Source: HB2-32-21 sp040235495 (lineage in GTDB: Bacteria; Pseudomonadota; Gammaproteobacteria; Pseudomonadales; Porticoccaceae). From it: DNA of 14,256 nucleotides. Where the stretch lies: assembly GCA_040235495.1 (NCBI GenBank), contig JBECKV010000098.1:1-14256 (forward strand), written 5' to 3'. The notes under the pieces were generated by a model. It saw only the letters and a list, made by a program, of their open reading frames with translations. It was not told where the DNA came from and did no database searches. This document shows positions 7,183-13,945 of this stretch, piece after piece. The first letter of the stretch is position 1; the number at the start of each line of letters is the position of its first letter. Both the position numbers and the translations under genes were made by a program.

Positions 7183-9468
7183 TCAGGGGCAAGTACTCGC
7201 TTTCAGCCTTGCATCCAGGGCTTTCTGCTCAACGGTACTCGCCAGGTGTCGATAGCGTTGTGCTTTTTTAAGTACGGCGCAGAGGTCTTCTACTCTGTCT
7301 TCGAAACGGCCCAGGAGTTCCACGCGCCGCGCCATGGCCTCTCGCCATCGGGGCGCTCCCTCGGGTTGGGCGCTGGCGATTTTCGCCCAGGCGCGTTCGG
7401 CGGTGAAATAATCCTCGACTGCCGTGGCGCTCTCCGCGTAGGCCGTCCAGGCATCTCCCGAGTTGGGAAACTCACTCACCATGGCCTGGGCAAGTTCAAA
7501 GGCGTGCCGCGGTTGGCCGAGCGCGGTTCTTGCCCGAATCTGCAACAAGCGTAACTGGCGTTGGTCCTGGGTTTGACCAGCCCAGGCGGGGTAGACCGCG
7601 TCCACCAGCGAGATCAAGCTGTCGAAGGACTTCTGCTGTTCCTGAGCCAGGAAAAAACGGTAGATTTCCCTTTGCACAAGGGCGTCATCGGCCTCGCCGG
7701 AGCTGACCAGTTCCTGAACAAAACCAAGAACCCTGTTCGCATCGAGCTGATCCAGAGCCCGTAGCTTTGACCACAACAGGATCTGGCGGCTGTTAGTGTC
7801 GAGTTTATAGTCGGCGTCCTGGGCGGCTTGCCGGTAAATCCCGTCTATCTCGGCCACCACCTGTTCCAGATCCAGAGCCAACACCGTCCGCATTTGCAAA
7901 CCGAGAATTGTCGACCACGGCTTTTTGCGCTCGTAGCGGGGGAGTTCCTCCAGCTGGGTCAGAATTTCACGGGCCTGTCTTTGCTGGGCTCCAAGGTCAC
8001 CCTTTTCCGCGGCGCTGTTAAAGGCACTGACTGAACGTTGTAACTGGGCCATGGCAATGGAGCCTTTCAATTTGGCATCGCGCTTGGCCTCCCGCAGATG
8101 GCGTTTGGCGCGGTCGGGATCAAAACTCAACTGCCCCAGGGCCAGATGGGCGGCACTGATATCCGGGTCATCCGGGCTTTTGGCGAGAAAATATTCGGCG
8201 GCATCGAGTACACGCGCGCGATTGCTGTTACTGTCTTTTTGCCGGTGGATGGCCTGGGCGATGAGGAAGGACAGCTTGGGCAGGGCTGCCATTACCGGCG
8301 CCGGCAGGTCGGATTTGTCCCGAAGTTGGTCGGCCATGGCCCAGGCTTCGTGGTATTGCCCGATTTTCAGCAAGGCAACGGCGTAGTGGTATTGAAGGGT
8401 TCGCAGGTTTATCAGCAGATCCAGGCCACCGCGCTGCTGAAATTCCCGGTATTTCAGCACCACGGTGTCGTATTGTTGATAGGCGTAGGCGAATTCGATA
8501 TCCACATAGTGGGAAAACAAGCCCAGATCCTGGCCGACAATTTCGTCTCGATAGGACAAAATCCGGGCAGCCAGGTTGCTGGTCAAATAACCTTCTTCGA
8601 TCAGCGCCTTGAGTCGCTCAGCCGCGGCTATGGCACCGGTGCCGGTGTCCCGGTGTTGCTGCAGCAACACAAAAGCTTCTTCCAGGTAGACATTGGCCAG
8701 GCTCGGGCTCAGCGGCTCGCCGGCCTGTTTGGCCACTGGCTGGATTTCACCCCGGCGCAGAGCCAGCACGGTGAGTTCGGCCTCGGCGATTTTACGTACC
8801 GGGTTGTCCGGGTCGGTGACCAGGGCCTGGGTGAGACGACGGAAACGCTGCTCGGCGAGGTCCTGCTGATTGCGAGCCGCGGCGACATAGCCCATGCCCA
8901 GCCAGCTTCCGTAGACAATGCCGGGGTACAGGATACGAACGGAGGCCGCCTGAAACCCGCTCTCGGCACGATTCAGCCAGGCAGCCTGATCACGCTCCCC
9001 CTCACTGCCGTGGGCAATGCCAAGCAGGGCCCAGGCCTGCCAGTAACCGATCGCGGCAAGCGCGTAATTAATGTCGTGCCAGACATCCGAACGATACAGT
9101 TGCTCCAGCCCGCCCTCATCCTCATTGGTCACGCTTTCGAGGGAGCGGACTTTATCCCGACAACGCTGGCGCAATGCCTGACCGTTGTCGATCAGCCGCT
9201 GAAACGCGCTTTTCGAGCCGCCGAGCTCTCGGGTACGAGACACCAGATTGCCGTAAGCATCGACAATCAGCACAAAATCATCGGCACTCAGATCAGTGAT
9301 CCGACGCTGGGCCTGTGCCATCAGCTCCTGGTTCAGGGTTTCGATGCGTCCGAGCGAATCCGCCTTCGCCGTTGCCGCTTTTATCGTCTCCAGCGCCGCA
9401 GCGGCCGCTTCCGGGGCAAGGACAACCAGCATCGTCAACCAGAATCGTCGGCATAACCTCTTGAGCAC
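7183..9468 (-). CDS. Large periplasmic TPR-repeat protein of the ExbB/ExbD/VWA locus
   Basis: The 761-residue product begins with a basic n-region and hydrophobic stretch (RRFWLTMLVVLAPEAAAAAL), a probable Sec signal with cleavage near residues 23-25. The rest is almost entirely alpha-helical and Ala/Leu/Gln-rich. It has degenerate tetratricopeptide-like units; the clearest is near the C-terminus (HAFELAQAMVSEFPNSGDAW, then DYFTAERAWAKIASAQP). It has no catalytic motif that I recognise. The start is GTG, 2 bases after the VWA stop codon, with GAGGG about 9 bases upstream inside the VWA gene, so the two are tightly coupled. By analogy with TPR proteins found in some exbB-exbD-tonB loci, I infer a periplasmic scaffold partnering the VWA protein. 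Confidence 0.85.
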   Translation of the reverse strand: MLKRLCRRFWLTMLVVLAPEAAAAALETIKAATAKADSLGRIETLNQELMAQAQRRITDLSADDFVLIVDAYGNLVSRTRELGGSKSAFQRLIDNGQALRQRCRDKVRSLESVTNEDEGGLEQLYRSDVWHDINYALAAIGYWQAWALLGIAHGSEGERDQAAWLNRAESGFQAASVRILYPGIVYGSWLGMGYVAAARNQQDLAEQRFRRLTQALVTDPDNPVRKIAEAELTVLALRRGEIQPVAKQAGEPLSPSLANVYLEEAFVLLQQHRDTGTGAIAAAERLKALIEEGYLTSNLAARILSYRDEIVGQDLGLFSHYVDIEFAYAYQQYDTVVLKYREFQQRGGLDLLINLRTLQYHYAVALLKIGQYHEAWAMADQLRDKSDLPAPVMAALPKLSFLIAQAIHRQKDSNSNRARVLDAAEYFLAKSPDDPDISAAHLALGQLSFDPDRAKRHLREAKRDAKLKGSIAMAQLQRSVSAFNSAAEKGDLGAQQRQAREILTQLEELPRYERKKPWSTILGLQMRTVLALDLEQVVAEIDGIYRQAAQDADYKLDTNSRQILLWSKLRALDQLDANRVLGFVQELVSSGEADDALVQREIYRFFLAQEQQKSFDSLISLVDAVYPAWAGQTQDQRQLRLLQIRARTALGQPRHAFELAQAMVSEFPNSGDAWTAYAESATAVEDYFTAERAWAKIASAQPEGAPRWREAMARRVELLGRFEDRVEDLCAVLKKAQRYRHLASTVEQKALDARLKASTCP

Positions 9469-9470
9469 GG

Positions 9471-10574
9471 CTACAAGCCCTCAAGTAGCAGAGACACTTC
9501 CCTGGCAAACTGACCGCCCAGAATCAGTGACACCAGGTGACGGGTTATCTTTACATCTCCTTCCAGGGTTGCGGCAATGCCGCCACCGGCTTCCGCGAGC
9601 AGCTGAAAATCGAGCATCGGCTTGCTGGTGTAAAACGCCCGGTTTACCGGACGCCCAAGCATGCTTTCCATCACCGCCGGATTTGCGTCGCGACTGACAT
9701 CGAGGGCCGATATCTGCCCGCCTTCCCGGGCAAAAGCCTTATTGATCGACAACAGTGACGCGACCTTGTTCTTATGGGGCGGCGCGTCACCCAGGACGAT
9801 AATCACCTTGCGCGCGCCGAGACGCCAGCTGGCCTGGTCGATGGCGACCTTGACGCCTTCGTAAACCGCCTCCTGATGACTGCCGCCACCTTCGGCGGTC
9901 AAGGCACCGAGAAATCGTTCGAGCTTGGCCAGACTGAAGGTCAAGGTTCGCAGGTGCGTGACGTAACCCGGCTCACCGTAATCTCGATAGGCCACCACCC
10001 CGAAGCGGGATACCGGCACCAGCTGCCGAACGGCGTCAACGATATCGATAATGCGCGTATTGACCTCGGCCAGCACCCAATCCATGGAGCCGGTGGTATC
10101 GACCACGAACATCACATCCAGTCCGGTTTCCCGCAAACCCTGGACATAGGCCGCGAATCGATTGGCCGAATCACTGAGGCCGGTACCGACCCCGACGCCG
10201 TAGCCGGCCAGCCCCTGTCCGGCGGTCACCGGCTCATGGCTGAGCAGTGGCGCGGAAAAACCGCCGCTACTTTGTCCGCCCGCGGCCGCCTCCATGGCCA
10301 GATTGACATTGGGCGGCGGTGGCGCAAGCGCCGTGGTCGGCACCAGCACGGAAGGTGGCTCGAATTCGATTTGCTCTTCAAAAACCAGTTCTTCCTTTTC
10401 TTCCGCTGTTTCCTCGAGTTCAAGCATCACCTCGACCTCCTCCGGCGTATCCGAGCGAGAGGCGAGAGGTTGCACAATGGCGCGGGATGCATGCCAGGAA
10501 AGCACTAGGTGGATCAGTAGCGAGAGCACCAGCAAGCCGAGCCAGAGACTGAGGGAGTTCAGACGCCTCAACAT
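9471..10574 (-). CDS. Membrane-anchored VWA-domain protein with TonB-like N-terminus
   Basis: The 367-residue product has three parts. Residues 10-27 form a single membrane anchor with Ser18-Leu-Leu-Ile-His22, the Ser-x3-His spacing seen in the TonB transmembrane helix. Residues about 40-130 are an acidic, Pro- and Gly-rich periplasmic linker (LELEETAEEKEELVFEEQIE, then LAPPPPNV). Residues about 150-360 are a von Willebrand A domain with MIDAS residues Asp159-Thr-Thr-Gly-Ser163, a FGVVAYRDYG strand and GDAPPH (Asp263). No TonB C-terminal domain is present. It starts 33 bases after the second ExbD gene, in the position tonB usually holds. I infer that ExbB/ExbD drive it. The alternative is a plain anchored VWA adhesion or chaperone protein. 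The domain call is firm; the mechanism is inference. Confidence 0.88.
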   Translation of the reverse strand: MLRRLNSLSLWLGLLVLSLLIHLVLSWHASRAIVQPLASRSDTPEEVEVMLELEETAEEKEELVFEEQIEFEPPSVLVPTTALAPPPPNVNLAMEAAAGGQSSGGFSAPLLSHEPVTAGQGLAGYGVGVGTGLSDSANRFAAYVQGLRETGLDVMFVVDTTGSMDWVLAEVNTRIIDIVDAVRQLVPVSRFGVVAYRDYGEPGYVTHLRTLTFSLAKLERFLGALTAEGGGSHQEAVYEGVKVAIDQASWRLGARKVIIVLGDAPPHKNKVASLLSINKAFAREGGQISALDVSRDANPAVMESMLGRPVNRAFYTSKPMLDFQLLAEAGGGIAATLEGDVKITRHLVSLILGGQFAREVSLLLEGL

Positions 10575-10607
10575 CCTCGTATACCCCGCGAGTCCACCAG
10601 AGCCCGG

Positions 10608-11024
10608 CTAAAGGACATCGCGATCATTTACCGTCACCAGGGAAACGCGGGCAATACGCAAAAACTTGAGATCCTCCAGTACCGGTATAAATTGGGCCGC
10701 GGGTGTATGTGCATCGGCGCGCAAGCGAACCTTTCGGGGCAGCGCCATCCCTTCAGCGCGAAATCCCTCCGCCCAGCCTGGCACCGTGGTGACTTCGCCC
10801 TGCCACAACAGTTGTCCCTCGCGAGTCAGCTCAAGTTCCACGACAGTGCTCTCGCCCAACGCTTCGCTGAGCGAATGGGGTGGCGAGATATCCTGATTCA
10901 GACTTTCGGAAAATGTGCCGACGACAATGAAAAACAGCAACAGCAGGAAGGTCATATTGATCACCGGGAGAATGTTACCCTCCAGGTGAGCGGGTTTTTG
11001 ACTCTCGGGCTGTAAGTCAAACAT
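10608..11024 (-). CDS. ExbD/TolR-like protein lacking the membrane Asp (Asn23)
   Basis: The 138-residue product has the ExbD/TolR layout: a short cytoplasmic N-terminus, one membrane helix (about 18-38, NILPVINMTFLLLLFFIVV) and a periplasmic domain. At the position of the proton-carrying Asp (Asp25 in E. coli ExbD, Asp23 in TolR) this protein has Asn23, encoded AAT. The rest of the helix and the periplasmic domain look intact, with no frameshift. The ATG overlaps the stop of the first ExbD gene by one base (TGATG), so the two are translationally coupled. It probably forms a mixed assembly with the upstream ExbD paralog and the ExbB-like protein. It may be a structural rather than proton-conducting subunit. 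Confidence 0.88.
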   Translation of the reverse strand: MFDLQPESQKPAHLEGNILPVINMTFLLLLFFIVVGTFSESLNQDISPPHSLSEALGESTVVELELTREGQLLWQGEVTTVPGWAEGFRAEGMALPRKVRLRADAHTPAAQFIPVLEDLKFLRIARVSLVTVNDRDVL

Positions 11025-11449
11025 CAGCCACCCCTCTCCTCCACCTGCTTTTTATCGAGGGGCAGGATGCGGATTTTTTCCAGCTTTCGGCGCTGCAGCT
11101 GATCCATGGCGTTGACCAGCAATTGCAGCGGTACCCGCTGGTGCACTTCCAGGGCAACAGCGGTGTCAGGGCCGTATTGCTTGTCATCGAGATAGTCTCC
11201 CAGCGCCGCCAGGCCGATCGCCGCGCCCTGAACCCACAACTGCCCCCCCTCGAATAGCTGTATAGTCAGACTATCACCGGCGCTGGAGGTGGCTTCCTGC
11301 TTTTCCTCGGGCACATTAAAGGCGAGTTCCCGAAACTCGGTGAAACTGGTTTCCAGAATAAAAAATACCAGCAGGATAAACACCAGATCCGCCAGCGGGG
11401 TAATGCTGATACGGCGCAGCGTTTTTTTATGGTGGGCCCGGAGGAGCAT
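11024..11449 (-). CDS. ExbD/TolR-family proton-channel subunit
   Basis: This is an ExbD/TolR-type subunit of 141 residues. It has a basic cytoplasmic N-terminus (HHKKTLRR), one membrane helix with the conserved Asp21 (ISITPLADLVFILLVFFILE) and a periplasmic domain ending in a charged tail (LDKKQVEERGG). The Asp is the residue that couples proton flow to work in ExbD/TolR/MotB-type stators. AAAGG lies about 8 bases before the ATG. It lies 32 bases after the ExbB-like gene and overlaps the second ExbD gene by one base. The family call is secure. Assignment to TonB-type, Tol-type or a separate lineage would need a phylogeny. Confidence 0.93.
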   Translation of the reverse strand: MLLRAHHKKTLRRISITPLADLVFILLVFFILETSFTEFRELAFNVPEEKQEATSSAGDSLTIQLFEGGQLWVQGAAIGLAALGDYLDDKQYGPDTAVALEVHQRVPLQLLVNAMDQLQRRKLEKIRILPLDKKQVEERGG

Positions 11450-11481
11450 TAATTGGCCTTTCGATTCGGCATTCCCTGCCG

Positions 11482-12102
11482 TCAGGATTTATTCACCGCC
11501 AGCCCGGCGGTAAACAGGCGGGTCAACTGATCCTCCATGCCGCGCCGAATATTGGTCGCGCGGCTTTCCAGCATGGCGTGCATCACCGCGAAGGGAATCG
11601 CGACCGTCAGTCCCACGGCGGTTGTGAGCAGCGCCTCCCAGATCCCGCCGGCCAGCATGCCGGTGTCAGCGCCGGCTCCATTGCTTGCGAGCCCGTAAAA
11701 TACATCGATCATGCCGAGCACCGTGCCCAACAGGCCAAGCATGGGGGACAAGTAGGCAATCAACTCGACAAAGGCGTTCAGTCCGTTTACCCGCGTGACG
11801 ATTTGCTGCCCCTGACGAATCAGCTCCTCCCGCACGATCGCTTCGTTGCTTTTCGGGTCACGCAACCAGGCAACACCTTTACCCAGCAATTGGGCGATGG
11901 GGGATTTGTCAGCCACCAGCTGCTGCAAAGCGCTCTCGGCGTCACCCGCCGACCAGTGGTCAAGGGCTCGATCGGCGCGCTTGAGGCGGCGAACGGAATA
12001 CCGACGATACTGAATGAGCTTGTACAGGACGATGGTTAAACCCACCACGGATAAGGCAATAAGGACGAGGACCACCGGTCCTCCGAGCTGAATTAATTCC
12101 AT
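11482..12102 (-). CDS. MotA/TolQ/ExbB-family proton-channel protein
   Basis: The 206-residue product has the three-helix ExbB/TolQ topology: TM1 about 8-28, a cytoplasmic domain, TM2 about 113-136 and TM3 about 153-177. Family motifs are present at LSPMLGLLGTVLGMIDVF in TM2 and EALLTTAVGLTVAIPFAV in TM3. It would form the pentameric inner-membrane stator around the ExbD helices and use the proton motive force. It is the first gene of the minus-strand run. The Shine-Dalgarno is weak. No TonB-dependent receptor or Pal/TolA gene is near, so it is better described by family than named exbB or tolQ. Confidence 0.93.
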   Translation of the reverse strand: MELIQLGGPVVLVLIALSVVGLTIVLYKLIQYRRYSVRRLKRADRALDHWSAGDAESALQQLVADKSPIAQLLGKGVAWLRDPKSNEAIVREELIRQGQQIVTRVNGLNAFVELIAYLSPMLGLLGTVLGMIDVFYGLASNGAGADTGMLAGGIWEALLTTAVGLTVAIPFAVMHAMLESRATNIRRGMEDQLTRLFTAGLAVNKS

Positions 12103-12153
12103 AATGACTGCCGTGCCGCGACACCTCTGGTTATTATGTTAAGCGTCAGTAAC

Positions 12154-12170
12154 TCGCTTGTGGCAAGCGA
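12154..12170 (-). repeat. Perfect 7-bp inverted repeat with 3-base loop
   Basis: TCGCTTG at 12154-12160 and CAAGCGA at 12164-12170 form a perfect stem with a TGG loop. It is in the leader upstream of the ExbB-like gene and overlaps the candidate -35 element. No T-run follows on either strand, so it is not a standard intrinsic terminator. It could be an operator or an mRNA leader structure. Confidence 0.55.
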
Positions 12171-12173
12171 TGG

Positions 12174-12197
12174 TTTCCGGCCCTGGTCGCCCGGAAA
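12174..12197 (-). repeat. Perfect 7-bp inverted repeat with 10-base loop
   Basis: TTTCCGG at 12174-12180 and CCGGAAA at 12191-12197 are perfect complements separated by 10 bases. On the - strand it lies about 33 bases after the GFA stop codon, immediately before the second hairpin. It may take part in ending gfa transcription or in the leader of the ExbB-like gene. There is no T-tract. Confidence 0.5.
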
Positions 12198-12230
12198 TAT
12201 CATACACTTACAAAACTCAATATCGGGCGG

Positions 12231-12689
12231 TTATTTTTCCCGCCGCCGCGGTGGTGGCGGCAGGCCCGCTGCTTCCGCTGGCAGATCTCTTCGATATTTG
12301 GGCAGCGCTTCATCCATGCATACCCAGGGCTGGGCGAAGTCCACCCAGGCATCCAGTTGCGGCGCGAAGGCTTCCGGCTTATCCAGCGTGATGGCGTAAA
12401 CCGGGCGCATGGTCCTTACCCTGGTCGTGCGCGCGTAAACAGTCGTGCCACAGCAAGAGCAGAACGCGCGGGTCACGTCGTTGCCGCTATCACCCCGACT
12501 TTGATACTCACTTAGCGGGCCACTAATAGCGAAAACCTCGGTCGGCACCAGTAATACCGGCGCATAGGCGCCGCCGGTGGCCAGCTGACATGAACGGCAG
12601 TGGCAGTTGGCGTGACTAAAAGGCTGACCGGTGATTTCATAGCGCACGGCCCCGCAAAGACAGCCGCCGGTAACAGGTAATTCCATCAT
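12231..12689 (-). CDS. GFA-family (CENP-V fold) zinc-binding protein
   Basis: The 152-residue product has all the zinc-binding motifs of the GFA/Mss4-like family: GGCLCGAVRYE (Cys10, Cys12), CHCRSCQ (Cys29, Cys31, Cys34) and FCSCCGT (Cys77, Cys79, Cys80). Members include glutathione-dependent formaldehyde-activating enzyme (Gfa) and many proteins of unknown substrate, so formaldehyde detoxification is possible but not shown here. Two adjacent ATG codons exist; the first (12689) has GGGGA about 9 bases upstream. The C-terminus is proline- and arginine-rich (PPPPRRREK). The gene lies 105 bases downstream of a LysR regulator on the same strand, in a gap that contains a long-spaced inverted repeat. 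Confidence 0.92.
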   Translation of the reverse strand: MMELPVTGGCLCGAVRYEITGQPFSHANCHCRSCQLATGGAYAPVLLVPTEVFAISGPLSEYQSRGDSGNDVTRAFCSCCGTTVYARTTRVRTMRPVYAITLDKPEAFAPQLDAWVDFAQPWVCMDEALPKYRRDLPAEAAGLPPPPRRREK

Positions 12690-12707
12690 CGGTGATATCC
12701 CCGCTTG

Positions 12708-12783
12708 ATGACATGTTATTAATGTTTAATGTTGACTACCTCACTATACAACACGCGATGGATCAAATGACCGTACATGTCAT
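12708..12783. repeat. 9-bp inverted repeat flanking the GFA upstream region
   Basis: ATGACATGT at 12708-12716 and ACATGTCAT at 12775-12783 are exact reverse complements separated by 58 bases. ATGACC also occurs twice (12767 and 12782). The pair brackets the likely gfa promoter region, so it may be two operator sites. The wide spacing argues against a simple terminator. Confidence 0.45.
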
Positions 12784-12794
12784 GACCCCATCAC

Positions 12795-13670
12795 TCAAGC
12801 ATGGCGGGACAGCCTGCCTTCAAATAAGTCCTTGTATTCCGATAATGCGTCGATAAGAAAATCCCGACAAACCCGCACCCGGGCGGTCATGCGCAAATCG
12901 GCATGAATCAGCACCCACAAACCCCAGACGCTGGGTTCGACATCGAGGTTTAAACGCAGCAGTTCGGGTTCGGTATCGGCTACCCAGCAGGGCATCAGGG
13001 CCAAACCCAGGCCCTCTTTCACGGCCGTGCGTATGGTGACGATGTCATCGGCGCGCAAAGCCACTCTGGCATCGGGAAAGTGGCTCACGACCCAGTCAGG
13101 TAATTGCGGCTCATCTCGCCACAGAATGACTTCCGGTCGGTGCGGGCCACGAGCCTGATACTTTTGCGAGCTATAGATAGCGCGAGCAAAATTGGCGACA
13201 TTCCTACCCACCAGATGGTCCGGCGGACGGGGTGTGCCGCGAATGGCGATATCGGCTTCGCGAGCGCCCAGGTCGCGCACTTCCGTGGTGACGTGCAGCT
13301 CCAGATCTATCTCCGGATAGCGCTCACGAAAGCGCTGCAAATGAGGCAACAGAAAGGGGTTGACCAGGCCGTGAAACGCGGTGATGCACAGGCGCCCCTG
13401 TAAGCGCGCGTCCCGGCCAAACAGTTCCCGTTCGATCGCCAGGGTGCGCTCCTCAACGTCCAGCGCGTAACGATAAATATTTTCAGCCGCCTGGGTCATG
13501 ACATAGCCATTGGGCAAGCGTTCAAATAAACGCACAGCATTTTTCTTTTCATATGCGTTTATGCGCCTGGCAACCGTCGAGTGGTTAACGCCAAGCTCTT
13601 GCGCAGCACCGGATATAGTGCCACTCCTCGCCACGGCCAAAAAAAAACGGAGATCGTCCCAATCATTCAT
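12795..13670 (-). CDS. LysR-type transcriptional regulator
   Basis: The 291-residue product has an N-terminal winged helix-turn-helix (about 1-62: WDDLRFFLAVARSGTISGAA, then LGVNHSTVARRINAYEKK) and a periplasmic-binding-like effector domain from about residue 90. Length and layout are typical of LysR regulators. The effector cannot be read from sequence. Nearby targets could be the divergent 41-residue membrane protein gene, which starts 140 bases away, or the GFA gene downstream. The ATG at 13670 has no clear Shine-Dalgarno. No long coding extension upstream is convincing. Confidence 0.94.
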   Translation of the reverse strand: MNDWDDLRFFLAVARSGTISGAAQELGVNHSTVARRINAYEKKNAVRLFERLPNGYVMTQAAENIYRYALDVEERTLAIERELFGRDARLQGRLCITAFHGLVNPFLLPHLQRFRERYPEIDLELHVTTEVRDLGAREADIAIRGTPRPPDHLVGRNVANFARAIYSSQKYQARGPHRPEVILWRDEPQLPDWVVSHFPDARVALRADDIVTIRTAVKEGLGLALMPCWVADTEPELLRLNLDVEPSVWGLWVLIHADLRMTARVRVCRDFLIDALSEYKDLFEGRLSRHA

Positions 13671-13680
13671 GTGTGCATTT

Positions 13681-13710
13681 TTGCATAGCTAGTTAGCGTT
13701 TGTCGATAAT
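13681..13710 (+). promoter_or_regulatory. Candidate promoter for the 41-residue membrane protein gene
   Basis: TTGCAT (13681-13686) and GATAAT (13705-13710, 5 of 6 to the -10 consensus) are separated by 18 bases. The -35 match is poor (3 of 6), so activation by the divergent LysR protein is plausible. A short palindrome, GCTA-GT-TAGC, lies between them at 13688-13697. Weak evidence. Confidence 0.3.
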
Positions 13711-13751
13711 TTACACACATAGTGATGAGCCTTACATTGCTCTCCAGGCCA

Positions 13752-13778
13752 GGCGGGGAAATTCCACTAGCCCCCGCC
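13752..13778 (+). other. Hairpin in the leader of the small membrane protein gene
   Basis: GGCGGGG (13752-13758) and CCCCGCC (13772-13778) form a perfect 7-bp GC stem with a 13-base loop, in the predicted 5' leader of the 41-residue gene. An alternative pairing is possible: AGGCGG (13751-13756) with CCGCCT (13777-13782). No T-run follows, so a leader structure is more likely than a terminator. Confidence 0.4.
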
Positions 13779-13810
13779 GCCTTCAAATAATCTGATTGAG
13801 GATACTTTCC

Positions 13811-13936
13811 ATGAATACGCACAACCAACCCATCACCGCTTCCGCACTTGTTGCGGGTTTGGTAGTCATCACCACCCTCGCTTTTGGCGCATACCTGCTG
13901 AACGTTATCTCCATCACTCAACCGGCCCTGTTTTAG
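13811..13936 (+). CDS. Small single-span membrane protein (41 aa), unknown function
   Basis: This short reading frame encodes 41 residues: a polar N-terminus (MNTHNQPITAS), one hydrophobic helix (about 12-34, ALVAGLVVITTLAFGAYLLN) and a short tail ending in TQPALF. GAGGA lies about 8 bases before the ATG, and a perfect 9-bp hairpin terminator overlaps the TAG stop. Those two signals make a real gene likely despite the size. It is divergent from the LysR regulator. I do not recognise a family. It is probably a small inner-membrane protein, perhaps an accessory subunit or regulator. Confidence 0.65.
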   Translation: MNTHNQPITASALVAGLVVITTLAFGAYLLNVISITQPALF

Positions 13937-13945
13937 GGCCGGTTT
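13921..13945 (+). terminator. Intrinsic terminator overlapping the small ORF stop codon
   Basis: ACCGGCCCT (13921-13929) and AGGGCCGGT (13935-13943) form a perfect 9-bp stem with a GTTTT loop. The stem is followed only by TT and then C, so the T-tract is short. The stop codon TAG lies at the loop/stem boundary. It should end the small-gene transcript. Confidence 0.65.

Larger units (their letters stand above)
12103..12230 (-). promoter_or_regulatory. Leader/promoter region before the ExbB/ExbD/VWA genes
   Basis: This 128-base non-coding stretch lies between the GFA stop and the ExbB-like start and should hold the promoter for the ExbB/ExbD/VWA run. The best match on the - strand is TTGCCA (12166-12161, 5 of 6 to the -35 consensus) with TAACAT (12141-12136) as a weak -10. 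The 19-base spacer is longer than ideal. It also contains two perfect hairpins, listed separately. The promoter call is tentative. Confidence 0.35.

Noticed and set aside
8098..9456. A 452-codon open frame on the + strand
   Set aside because: It lies wholly antisense to the TPR gene, has no ribosome binding site or recognisable domain, and its Gly/Gln/Val-rich composition is what reverse translation of that gene would give.
9774..10508. A 244-codon + strand open frame
   Set aside because: It is antisense to the VWA gene, whose domain structure is clear. The frame has no family features.
9471..12102. Zorya-like anti-phage system or flagellar-type stator (MotA/MotB)
   Set aside because: ExbB-like and ExbD-like proteins raise the idea, but there is no ZorB-type OmpA/peptidoglycan-binding domain, no ZorC/ZorD helicase-type gene and no phage-defence neighbours. 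The subunits are ExbD-sized.
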